This document shows, piece after piece, positions 54,140-64,000 of a stretch of DNA of 64,000 nucleotides. The stretch is taken from the NCBI RefSeq assembly GCF_000219625.1, contig NC_018213.1, positions 558,001 to 622,000 of the forward strand, read 5' to 3'. Under the pieces are notes generated by a model. It had not been told where the DNA came from and did no database searches. It was given only the letters and a program-made list of their open reading frames with translations. The position numbers and the translations under genes were made by a program. Numbering within the stretch: position 1 is the stretch's first letter; each line of letters starts with the position of its first letter. Origin of the DNA: Zymoseptoria tritici IPO323. Lineage: Eukaryota; Ascomycota; Dothideomycetes; Mycosphaerellales; Mycosphaerellaceae.

Positions 54140-56790
54140 ATGAAGCGTGTCTGGCCCACAGCCGAGGCTCAATTACGCGCAGATCCAGCCTGGCCGGAAA
54201 TTGCGGAGCGCTACAGAAGAGCACTCGAAGAGGATGAGAACGCTGCTGCATTCTGGGACTGGTTATCGGACCCTCAGACCACGATTGGCGGCCAGTCCAT
54301 TGGCCTTGATAGTGTCTGGAGACTGCTCTATATACAACCAGACTTCCTGATTGGCATCTTCAAGACACAGGAATTGGGTCTTATCGCGAAGCACTTCGCC
54401 GAATTCGATAAACTCATGGCCATCCGTCGTTCGCCCGAGAGCGAGTTGCCGGGTTTCCAGGGCGGAAAACTCAAGTTGGGCTCGATCATGAGGGAACACA
54501 TCATCAGGACTGTCCCATTGGATTTCGAGAACGAGCAACAGTTGCGTGAGCATCTGGCTTGGCATCGAGCCGCTACACAGTAAGTCCTCAACTGGCCACA
54601 GAGATCCACCCCCATACTAACCACACTTGCAGGGAATACGCGGCGATCTGTAACGAGTACGGCAAGAAGGGCAGGGGCAAGAACAAGAGCCCGACCGACA
54701 GCCCACCTCCTGTCATGGCGCAGTTGCGGAAAATGGCCATTGCCGCCGCGTCCAACCACCTTTCCCGACTGAATCACTTCTACTCGGAGCGTGTCGATGG
54801 GGGCAATACCCGAGTCGAGACGATCCAGCAGTGGAGGGACAGTGGCCTCGAGCTCGCCGATATCCTCGAGTTGACCACGTTGAATGAAGTCTGCCCTCCT
54901 CGAAAGCTATCGCGGATCGGCCGCTTGAAGCGATCCAAGGAGGGATCTCCCAAGATGACTGAGACCATGAAGCACATTCACCACTTCGTCCTCCCCAAGC
55001 CCGGAGAGAAGATCAAGTTGCGCAAACTCCTCATCACCGAAGAATACCCCCTGATTGCCTACTATTGGGAGAGGATTCTCAACGAACTTCACATCCCAAC
55101 AGAGGTCCTCCATTCTGGCTTGTCCAAGAAGTCCCGAGAACATGTGATCGAGGAGTTTAGAGAGGAGATCAAGGAGGACGATCTCGAGGGTCTGCGCGTC
55201 TGCATTCTGATGTACTCGATCAACGCCAGCGGTGTCAACTTGGATCCCGCCTGCTATCGCTGCATCGTCAGCACTTCTGCGATCAACGCCGCCCAGGAGA
55301 TTCAGGCATTCTCTCGGCTCATCCGCGTGTCACAGCCAGAAATCGTCCATGTTTACCGTCTCTGCGTTCGAAACTCGAACGATGAGTGGCGTGATGCAAG
55401 ACAGGCGAACAAGGTGCTTTTTACCTCTGCCACCAAGGCCTTTTCCGATGGCGCATTGGTGACACTTGCAGGTATATTGAATACAAATGGCGCAGCAGAG
55501 GTCCAAGAAGTTCGGGAGAGCGCATTGGGCAAGAAGATGCTTCAGGCTCTTGGTCTTGCCGGCATCCTTCCACCGGGACAGGCTGCGGAGGACCCTTTCC
55601 CTCCTAGCACCATGGCAATGCTGGCCGAATTACGCGACCGGATGCAAAATCCACACGACCCCGACACCTCATTCAAGACTCCACTCATGTTGCGCAAAGA
55701 GGCCAAAATGGCCAGTGCCGCCACCGCCCAGAGCGCCACAGCAAGCGACCCCACCTACAACGATGGAGACTTCCTTCTGTCACTCGGTGTCAAGCCGGAA
55801 CCCGTGGAGGATGCCGATTCGGTCGACGCCCCGCAGACGGCGATCAGCGGTGTTGGCGAAACAGACGTGAACGAGGAGGCCAACAACGGCACGCGGCGAC
55901 AGAACTCCCCCGCGGCGATCATCAAAGAAGAACCTCGGGATGAGGACGACGAGGAGCTGGGTACCGAGGACAATGACCCCGACTCTGGAGAAGTCGATGG
56001 CGGCATATACGTCGACAGGCCCACTGCGGACGTTGATGACGACCCGGACGCTCAATTGGACTCGAATGATCTGGATCTGGGAACTGACCTCCCGCCCGGC
56101 ATCGCTGCTGTGGTCGAGCTCGTTGATCATATCTATCATACCGATAGATCCGGCTACGAGGACTACCACAACACTACGGACATGACCATTGCGTGGCGAT
56201 CGTACTGGACTGAAAACATGACCGATCCCGACGCCCGGGACACCTTCGACCAGAACATCATGTATGTCGGGCACATCTGCACGCTCCCCAATCCTGAAAA
56301 GGCCGATTACACGTTCGAGGATCTGAAGAAACCCGAAAACTCCATGTTGCTTGAGCGCGCGCTTCGTCTCTTGCAGAAGCAGCGCTTTGGCTACACCTCG
56401 ACCAGTCTGCGTATCGTTCCTTACGCCGACTACACGGCGCTCAAGGGCTCGAATGGAGCTGACATTGTCAAACAAGTCGTTCTCAAGGAGATGTCGGAGA
56501 TGGAGAAGGCGAGCCTGGAGTATGCATTCGGGCTCGAGGGCCGAATCAAGGGTGCAACCGTCTCCGATGTGGGTGCTGATCCCGTGACTACGACCGCGAA
56601 CGGTACCACTCGCAACAGTCGTCCTGCTTCGGGAGGTTCAGCAACTAGAGTCTATGCGAAACCCACGGGAGCAACGGGAGGACGTGGCCAGGGCGGCATC
56701 GACGCCGGAATGCAGGCGCGAATGAGTGAGATGGACAATCACGGGAAGACGGACCTGTGGTGGCTGCATGCTGTCGCTGGTACTCAGTGA
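54140..56790 (+). CDS. SNF2-like protein keeping only the C-terminal helicase lobe
   Basis: Two exons, 54140-54579 and 54633-56790, with a 53-nt intron; 865 residues as drawn. Residues about 240-430 form a Helicase_C lobe: KLRKLLITEEYPLIAYYW, IPTEVLHSGLSKKSREHVIEEF, RVCILMYSINASGVNLDPACY and IQAFSRLIRVSQ, the last holding the motif VI arginines. The N-terminal ATPase lobe with Walker A and DEAH box is absent and is not found upstream, where 54.1-53.6 kb is filled by other frames. The remainder is an acidic disordered region (IKEEPRDEDDEELG, about residue 590) and a C-terminal part ending TDLWWLHAVAGTQ. Either a truncated paralogue or a 5' exon set lost. A splice acceptor-like TTGCAG just before the ATG hints that the real gene once continued upstream. 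Confidence 0.72.
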
Positions 56791-57316
56791 TTGTGTGGCG
56801 GAGACGACGATTGAGTGTTTGATTTTCAGCCAGACAGAGATTTGCTTCCAGGAGTGCGAGACAAGGACGGCATGAAGATGTCGAAAAGCGAGCGATGCAT
56901 TTGCGTGTACCGATGGTATAAGTGAGTAGACTTGTATCCACGATGCATGTCTTGTTGAGAATGAGTATACGATTCACCTTTCCACTCGCGTGACAGGTAT
57001 CTCGCCCCGCTGGACAAGGGCATATGCGTGCTCCGTGAATCGATTATTCCTGGTGATTCCCCTTGTCACATGCGTGCGTGATTGTCAACGGGCCGGGCCC
57101 GCCGCGTTGCGGCTCTCAAACATACCTTACCGTGCAGTCTTCAATCCGACCTTCCAACTTCATCAACTTCTCTTCTCAACGCTCCACAGAATTCGACACC
57201 AAACCAGCCCTCGAACGCCTGTCGAATCCAACCCCTCACGAACAGAACCCACTCTCCACCCTCGGAGGCCTGCCAAAACTCGCCCCTTTCGCATCATCAC
57301 CAGCAAAACGCTCATC
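56791..57316. other. Intergenic, promoter of the 57317 gene
   Basis: No gene supported. The last 250 bp are C/A-rich, like a transcribed fungal leader. Confidence 0.5.
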
Positions 57317-58137
57317 ATGGCCGTCTACATGATGTACCACGGTCCCATGTCGCCTCCTCCGTTCCTCTTTCTCTTCCCTGATGATGAGGAAAAGGCTAGC
57401 GGCAAAGTACGCATCAACGGCGTGCTTGTCGAGCCCAAGGGTCACAAGTCTGAGTGAGCAGTACCCCTACATGAAATATATTGACATGTCACTGACGTGC
57501 GAGTAGTGATGATCTTCTCGAGGCGCACAAGGAAGCTGGGAATTGGGATATCGACTACTTCGTGCAAACAGGAGACGAAGCCGTCGCGAAGCTGGTCACG
57601 GTCATGGATACCCTCCCGAAAATGCTCTTCCATCACCAGTGGCTTCACGAGGTGGATATGATGGTGTTTCAGCAGATGGAGCGCATTCCAAGCATTGTAA
57701 GCTCGTCCTTTGCTATGTCTTTGGGATACTTCAGTTGCTGACGTGGACAGGACTATGAGATCATATCGAGGGAGTGCGTGGCCATGGATGACGAACCCGG
57801 CTACGTTCTGCCTCCCGACAAGTGCGAGGAGCACATGCGCTTGGTCAAGAGGCTCAAGCATCTTCGCCAAGTCTTCCTCGACGGTTCTCTCATCCACGCG
57901 GTCGATCAAGCACACAAGCGCATGATCCAGGACATTACCAGCATCGATCTGGTGCACAATCCCGGCGCTTGGGAGGGATACTCGGTCGAGCTCATTGCCT
58001 ACGCGATCCGGCACCTCCTCAAGAGCATGGCACAGCTGGAGGTATACCGGGAGAAGCGCATCGACATGGGTATGTGCGAGGAGGAGATCGAGACGACTAC
58101 GGGCTACATGGAGCTGCTTCGTGGGTGGAACACGTAG
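57317..58137 (+). CDS. Hypothetical helical protein, 237 residues
   Basis: Three exons, 57317-57453, 57507-57696 and 57751-58137, with introns of 53 and 54 nt that have good donor, branch and acceptor sites and keep frame. The product begins MAVYMMYHGPMSPPPFLFLF, hydrophobic but not a clear signal peptide. It continues as amphipathic helices: EAHKEAGNWDIDYFVQTGDEA, FHHQWLHEVDMMVFQQMERI, CEEHMRLVKRLKHLRQVFLDG and YSVELIAYAIRHLLKSMAQLEVYREKR. No domain is recognised. The regular intron structure and codon-like composition make it a real gene. Confidence 0.75.
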
Positions 58138-61100
58138 ACTTTAAGTCTGCGTTGGCGGTGGCGGACCAGAGTGGCGATTGAGCATGGCTGAAGTGGTCCT
58201 GAGCGTTTGATTTCGAAGGGTACTCGAACGTGCCTCAATTGCGAGCGTACAGCGCAGGTGGCAGAAGCGCAACGTTGGATGGGGAGATGTTGCATAAAAG
58301 CGTTTGTCTTTTTGATGTTTTTTTGGAGTTTCTAACAGCAGCAGCGAAGTACGGGGCATGACTTGTATGTCGCTGCTGCTCAGAATAGAATACGAGCGAT
58401 CCTACCATGATGCATTTACTTGATCCTGCGAGCGTGCGATATGGGCCTCCTCCGGGTCATCTTCGCGCTAGTGTTCGTTAATTGAATCATAATTCATTCT
58501 GCCATGACCTCCTGGAAACATCCACTTCTTCCATCAAAGCCTCACAACGATTGGTCCATGCAATCACAAGATCTCGTCCCCTGTGCATCAACACTGCTCT
58601 TTCAACAAGCCCTCTGCTCTCTTGATGCGGCAAGTCGATGTCAAACGACACTCTACTGAGGAGGACGGCGAAGAAGAAGACGAGCAAGTCAAGGATGACC
58701 GCCTGCAGCTTACCGCCATGGACGAAGGCCCTTCGGAGGATATCAACGCATTCATCGACAGCTCAAAGCCCCGGCAATCCTCCGAAACCAAGCTCGTTGG
58801 CCACTTCAGAACTTCGGGCATGGTCCGAATGCGCAACAACTCGATGTCACCATGAAGACCAACTCCGTTGCAGTGTGTGTCGCAGCACCCAACGGAGCAG
58901 TTTTCCATAAGTGGTGGCGTGTTCGAATTCACCAAGCCGGGAAAATGGCCGACGTCGACAAGGTGATCCGTCTTGGAAGTATGTTGTGATCATGGAAGGA
59001 CGGCATGACCGCGGACCTTGGAGAAGTCTACGATATGCCAGAGCACCTTCGATCTGCTGTCGTATGGGTAGTGTGGCAGATGAGAGAGAGGGTTGGGATC
59101 AGGAGACTACTGAGGGAGGCGAGAGAGAGAGAGAGAGGAGGAAGATGGCGCAGCTCCTGCAGTGGTGAAGTTGTGTGTGTGAGAGAGAAAGGTCTCGCAC
59201 GAACATCCCTGTCGCGACGCGGTGTCCTTCACATTCGCCCCGCAACATCATTCCGCCAGTCACCTTCACTCTCTGTACAGACCTTGACATGATGACCATC
59301 ACCACGGCGTCTGAGTGCGGCGAGCTGACTGGACCAGATCAGAGGATCATGCCTCGAGCTACATCGATACCACAGACGCGCCGATCAATCCCTGCCATCA
59401 ACACGCTCTACGGGTCGAAATTTCTCAGTACACAGCAGAATGGGACAACGGAAGTTGGGATGAAGAGGGGATGAAGAGAATAGCTGTCTGGTTGAAGATG
59501 GACAAATAGCTTGGAGAAGAAAGGACCAGGCCGTGTCTTACCAGGACCAGGCCGTGTCATCCCAGGACCCATGGACAGCTTGCCCACCAACAATTGCAAG
59601 AGCCGGCTCTGTGTTCTCGAGCCTGTTCAAATCTCGGGCAAGGGAGACACATCTTTGACTGAACTGGGCAGCTCGAAGTGTTGACAACGTGCAGTATCTA
59701 GCCTCATGCGCATGTACGTAAGAGCATGAGTGAAGCTCATATGCACGACCGACGCATACCTCAATCACCGCCGCGGTCAGTCCTCATTCCAGCGGTCAGC
59801 GGATTGTCTTCTCGTCTTTGCACTGGCAGATGCGAGAGACGTTGCTGACGGATTCTCAGGAGCCTGTATGGCCTTTGCTTTACAGCGGCTTGATCTCCAA
59901 GCGGCGTCAAGGCTGTCTTACCGGAACATCGCACAACATCCCACAACTGCACTGGCTTGGTCCTCTGATCTTACCGCTGCGGCAACGAGCTCTGCCTAGA
60001 CTTCGTCTCAACCTCCACGTCCAACGACTACAACCGCTCCATCCCATCCTCACCCCCATGTGACGAGTGCCGCGCCTCCCACACCGAGAAAGGAAGCTCT
60101 TCATTAAACGACAGCATAGTCTGCATCATATCAGACAATGCTTTCCTCAGGAGCTCGGATCTACTCAAGTCACATCTTCCCCTCGTCTGGAGTTTTCCCG
60201 CTCAAGGACTTCGACCACTGATGCGTGCGCATCAATATCACCTCAGACCACTTCCGTGGCAGCACTTGGATCGACTGAACAGATATTTCATCATTATTCC
60301 ACCCCAAACCGGCAGTCGATTACACGCCATACGCATACGCATACGCATACGCATACGCATACGCATACGAGACGTCGTCGCCACCGTCGCTGATCAGAAT
60401 GAGTTGGAAGCATTGATCCCCGGATCGCCATACCTATACTTTGCGAACACTTCTCGCACGCTTCCCACAAGCATACACGTTGCCGTTCGAATATCAGCCA
60501 AGCCCGTCCCGGTGGATGTCAAGCTATGGCTTTGACATGTCACTGGCCAACTTCAAAAGAGACGCTCATACTCGACGTCAAGACCCGTGAGGCTTGGTGC
60601 TTGAGCAGGCTTGATGATTTTGTCGCCGCTCAAAGGAGATGGTGAGGGATTGGATACGAAGACCAGAAGATTGGACCTTTCGTGTTTGTCTGGAAGATGG
60701 TGATGCGGCACCGGACACCACCAACGCCGAACACGTCTGGACACCCTTTGTGCAAGACGCCAGTTACTTCCGAGAGGTTCAACTCGAAAATGCTTGGAGA
60801 CTCGTGGCCTATCATGCGCTGCACTCACAGCAGCTCTTCGCGGATCACGTCAGCTCACCAACAGCACCTTTCATACTGGTACATAATGCGGACGTGCCTT
60901 GGCGGAATCACTCAAATCTATACCTACACCACACACCGCCGTGCACTGATCAATGTACGATATTGTCTTTGGCAGATCTGCAAGCCTGCCTCCGTTCCTC
61001 TTGAAGCCCGTGTTCTTCCTTGCTATTTCGTTTCCAAGCCACAGCATTCTCATCCCCTGCATTCAACAACGTGGGCCATCACAACACATCTAGGCTGGAC

Positions 61101-64000
61101 TTCAAGAGAACCTCATACCTCGGCGCTTCTCGGTATTGTCCTGTGAGTTCAGCACTTGCATTACCGGCAACGCGAGACTGCTCTGGCTCGCTGGCACCTT
61201 GAAGCTTCCCTATTCACTGGTGGCACGCGGCGAGATCATCTTCGCCGCCCCTCAAGGCCTCCGCTGTCCTCAAGCTCAACTTGAGCACCCTCAACAGCGT
61301 TCAAGATCACTGCAAAGAGCGTCACTGCCGTTTCGCTTTGGTATTATGCACAGCAGCTTCTGTCCGATGAGGTACCTGTCTGAGGCTGTGGACTCTTGGT
61401 CTTCAATCACGACCGTCACGAGTTCTCTGCCCCGCAGTCCTTTCTCTCATCGTCAGAGTGAGATTGTTCGTTGGCTGCGATATCTTTCCTGCTTCCTGCC
61501 TCCTCGAGCAGTCCTACTCGTCCTGGCCGCTGGTCCTTTTGCTGCCTGACGGGCTCCATCTGTGGCATTGGATGAGGAGAGATCTGCTCGTCTCCTGGGA
61601 CCCCTCCACGCGAACTCAGCCTCTGCTTCATCAATATCGCCTTCGACCTCGGATCATCGGCGACGAGACAACCTCGTCATGCTCAATCCGTCGACGCCGC
61701 GTCGTTTTGCTCCCTGGGCTGTGGGATCCCGGCCATGGCTCGATATCGGCTGCCCTCGTTCAGCATACTCTCGTCCTGCGCTACTTGAGCCTCCGAGTCT
61801 CTGCCTTTGCCCGCTCACCATGTTGCTTTGGTCGCCCCGATTTGCCTACAGATGTCTTACGTCGGCGGCTCGCAAATCGTCTCATCGTCGCGACCATGCT
61901 GTGCCTGCAGGAGCGCCAGTGACCCACTCGTCGACTCGACTGCGACAGGAGGTTGCAATTTGCCATCAGAGAGGTTGATCGCTGCATCTCTGGGTCATTC
62001 CTCCTACGCTCTTCCGTGGTCATGGTCCGCGTGGCCTGTGCTTCCTCTGATGCAAGCCAATGACGATTCCTACCTCGCCAGTCTCAAGACCAGTGGATTG
62101 GCTGCATTGCAGCGATCGGCGCGACCATCGACGACTTCCCGCAGATCACCACCTGGCACACACTTTCCGCGATTCGCTGCTTATCTCACGGTCTGCGGTC
62201 CTGCTACGAGATGCCTTGTCATTTGAGTATCGAGATCTCACCTTTGTCTCTCGAGTTGGAACAGCTCTTTGCCAGTCAATCACCCAGGTCGCGAAGCAAA
62301 ACGTTTGACTGGCCTACTCCGTCCGTCGACCTTGGATTACACTCCTCACTGCGCAGGTCCCTCCACGACGGCTTGCTTCGAAGGTACTGCCCATAACTGT
62401 CAGATTCCTCCGCGAACCGATGATCACATCCTGTTTTGACGACATCTACCTCGCCGGCACGCCTCTCCTGCTACGGATGCTAGCCAGCGATGCCATGGGA
62501 GTCGGACATTGACAAAGCTGAAGCTAATGGCGCTGCAGCTGGCCTCATTTCTCTCATATTCATCCGCATCAGTCAATTCCAATGATCTCCCTTTACCAGC
62601 GATGAAATCGCAATCGTTCAAAGCATCCATCATGACTCCGAGCCGCTACAGCATCTTGCATACCCCTCCCATGACAACGAACAACCTCGCCTACACTGGC
62701 AGTCTGGACTTCGCGCGTATAACCTGTCACCAGTGCTCTAGCTCACCAACCGCATCTTTGGCATTGATTGCTTGAATAATGCCACCCCTGCAAGGATCAG
62801 CCTCGTCGAACGCGCTGTCCAGGTCTCTGCAATCGTCTCAAGACTACAGCTCATCGTGTTGTCAACAACAACAAAACAACAAAAACAACAACGGCGACGC
62901 GTCGATTCATGATTTTCTCTTTCACTCTCAACGCTCAACCGGTCGGCATCGGATTCTTGAGTCGGAGAGAGGAGGCACGATCCAGTACTACTGAGGAGTA
63001 CTTGCGATGGTCGTACTCCATCTCATCATGTTCGCGCGGCGCCCGCTAAATGCTACTCATCCAGATCCCACACTCGTCCCAATCTCGACTTCGATCACTA
63101 CCATCCAGCTTCCGGAGTTGCCTGCAAATCAACGACAGCGCCTCTCTCGACCATGGCACACCATACTCATGAGCGAAGCTCTCCGTCAGCACGCCACCAA
63201 CCGAACCTTGCTCCGTAACAGCTCCGACGACATGCACGCCACAGATCCCAATGCCACACTTCACTTCGGGAATCCTCCGACACAGCCTGACGCCCATATT
63301 TTCACTTCACCGCGAAGTCGCCCAACCCGAATCGATCACGAATGCTTCCCATCGACGGCTCTTCGAGAATATCCAGCCTACACTCCTGATCAATCCGATA
63401 TTGATGCCTCACATCGAATACATCCGACAATCTCCTCCGTTGCGACGACAGTCCACCTCTACAATCTGCTATTGTCCGCGACGACCTCGGCGACTTCCCA
63501 CCACCTGGTTGCAAACGAAAGAGCACTCGTAGGGAGCGCCTCGCTGCAGAACATGTTGACAACAAGCAGAGTCATGCTCGAAGCTCCGCTCATACGATTG
63601 CGAACACATCGAGGAAAGATTGAGGAGTCGTAGCAGAGTACGAGTGGTGGTTGGTGGCGGGCGTGGCCTGCTGCATAGCCAACAATCTTGGACAACAATT
63701 CCCGGTGGGAGAGATGTTTCTGCTCTGGGCGAGCAGCTCCTCGAGTTGGACACCTTGGGACGCGGGCACGATGGGAGTCTCGCCGGCGTCGATACATACA
63801 TCCCGTTCGCCGGGCCAGGTTTCACTTCACCATCGAGGCAAACACTCTAGGTAAAGAAGCTATTCTTCTGCTGCTTATCGTGCTGCAGTCTTGTCCCCGA
63901 CCGCATCAAGGCGACGCGGCCGACTTCCAGGCCAACTACCTTACGATCGAAAGTTCTTCAACGTCCGCATGATGTGCGGACCCACAACCCGAACCGTTCG
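58138..64000. other. Long gene-poor segment, no gene supported
   Basis: 5.9 kb of non-RIPed, CT-rich sequence. The longest frames are 63007-63633 (208 codons) and 61807-62226 (139 codons), with high Ser/Arg/Pro/Thr and no domain or splice logic. An acidic frame at 58625-58855 (MRQVDVKRHSTEEDGEEEDE...) is the most protein-like short one. Simple repeats occur: (GA)n near 59118-59140 and (ACGCAT)n at 60330-60369. Decayed genes are possible but none could be named. Confidence 0.45.
60330..60369 (+). repeat. ACGCAT microsatellite
   Basis: About 6.5 perfect copies of the hexamer ACGCAT in an otherwise unremarkable region. Confidence 0.85.

Noticed and set aside
60330..60369. ACGCAT array considered as a CRISPR-like or telomeric repeat
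   Set aside because: A plain hexamer microsatellite without spacers, and not a TTAGGG-type telomere unit. No CRISPR array was seen anywhere in the window.

Overview
The window reads as a nuclear segment of a filamentous ascomycete (Pezizomycotina, probably Dothideomycetes; the class is an inference). Genes carry many introns of about 46-120 nt with GTRNGT donors and CTRAC/CTGAC branch sites. Protein families are typical of moulds: MFS, MATE, CYP450, MEP1-type metalloprotease, rhodopsin-domain membrane protein, salicylate hydroxylase-like monooxygenase and S10 carboxypeptidase. Two long blocks (15.8-20.1 kb and 37.5-48.8 kb) are transposons mutated in the manner of repeat-induced point mutation (RIP): CpA and TpG have become TpA, so CAG, CAA and TGG codons read as stops.

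Layout: 1-4.9 kb holds a truncated MFS transporter, a secreted zinc metalloprotease and an F-box protein. 5.2-12.0 kb holds a P450, a MATE exporter and a 4-coumarate-CoA-ligase-like enzyme ending in the peroxisomal signal SKL. 12.5-15.5 kb holds small hypothetical genes and a secreted NTF2-like protein. 15.77-20.12 kb is one 4.34-kb Tc1/mariner-like element with perfect 59-bp terminal repeats, a dead DD34E transposase on the minus strand and a second, convergent, intron-containing dead gene on the plus strand. 20.8-31.3 kb is an aromatic-catabolism cluster: rhodopsin-domain protein, amidohydrolase-type decarboxylase, intradiol dioxygenase, flavin monooxygenase, a wrecked Zn2Cys6 regulator and an aldehyde dehydrogenase. 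32.3-37.3 kb holds a serine carboxypeptidase and fimbrin.

37.47-48.78 kb is a transposon nest: a Fot1/pogo element (TA duplication) and an approximately 8-kb Ty1/Copia element with only 110-bp LTRs and a 5-bp target duplication. Each has been invaded by a copy of an 0.8-0.9 kb retroposon with a (CAAA)n tail and its own 13- or 15-bp target duplication. These two insertions are nearly free of RIP damage, so they are younger than the RIP of their hosts.

48.8-58.1 kb is ordinary again: a repetitive hydrophilic stress-type protein, a small MITE, a small secreted cysteine-poor protein, a SNF2-like gene that keeps only the second helicase lobe, and a conserved-looking hypothetical gene. From 58.1 kb to the end no gene could be supported.

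The most unusual items are the young SVA-like or SINE-like retroposon pair, the two-gene Tc1 element, an extra reading frame behind RNase H in the Copia element, and several micro-exons (3, 9, 11, 13 and 14 nt) in the metabolic genes. All splice sites were placed by eye from consensus signals and family conservation.
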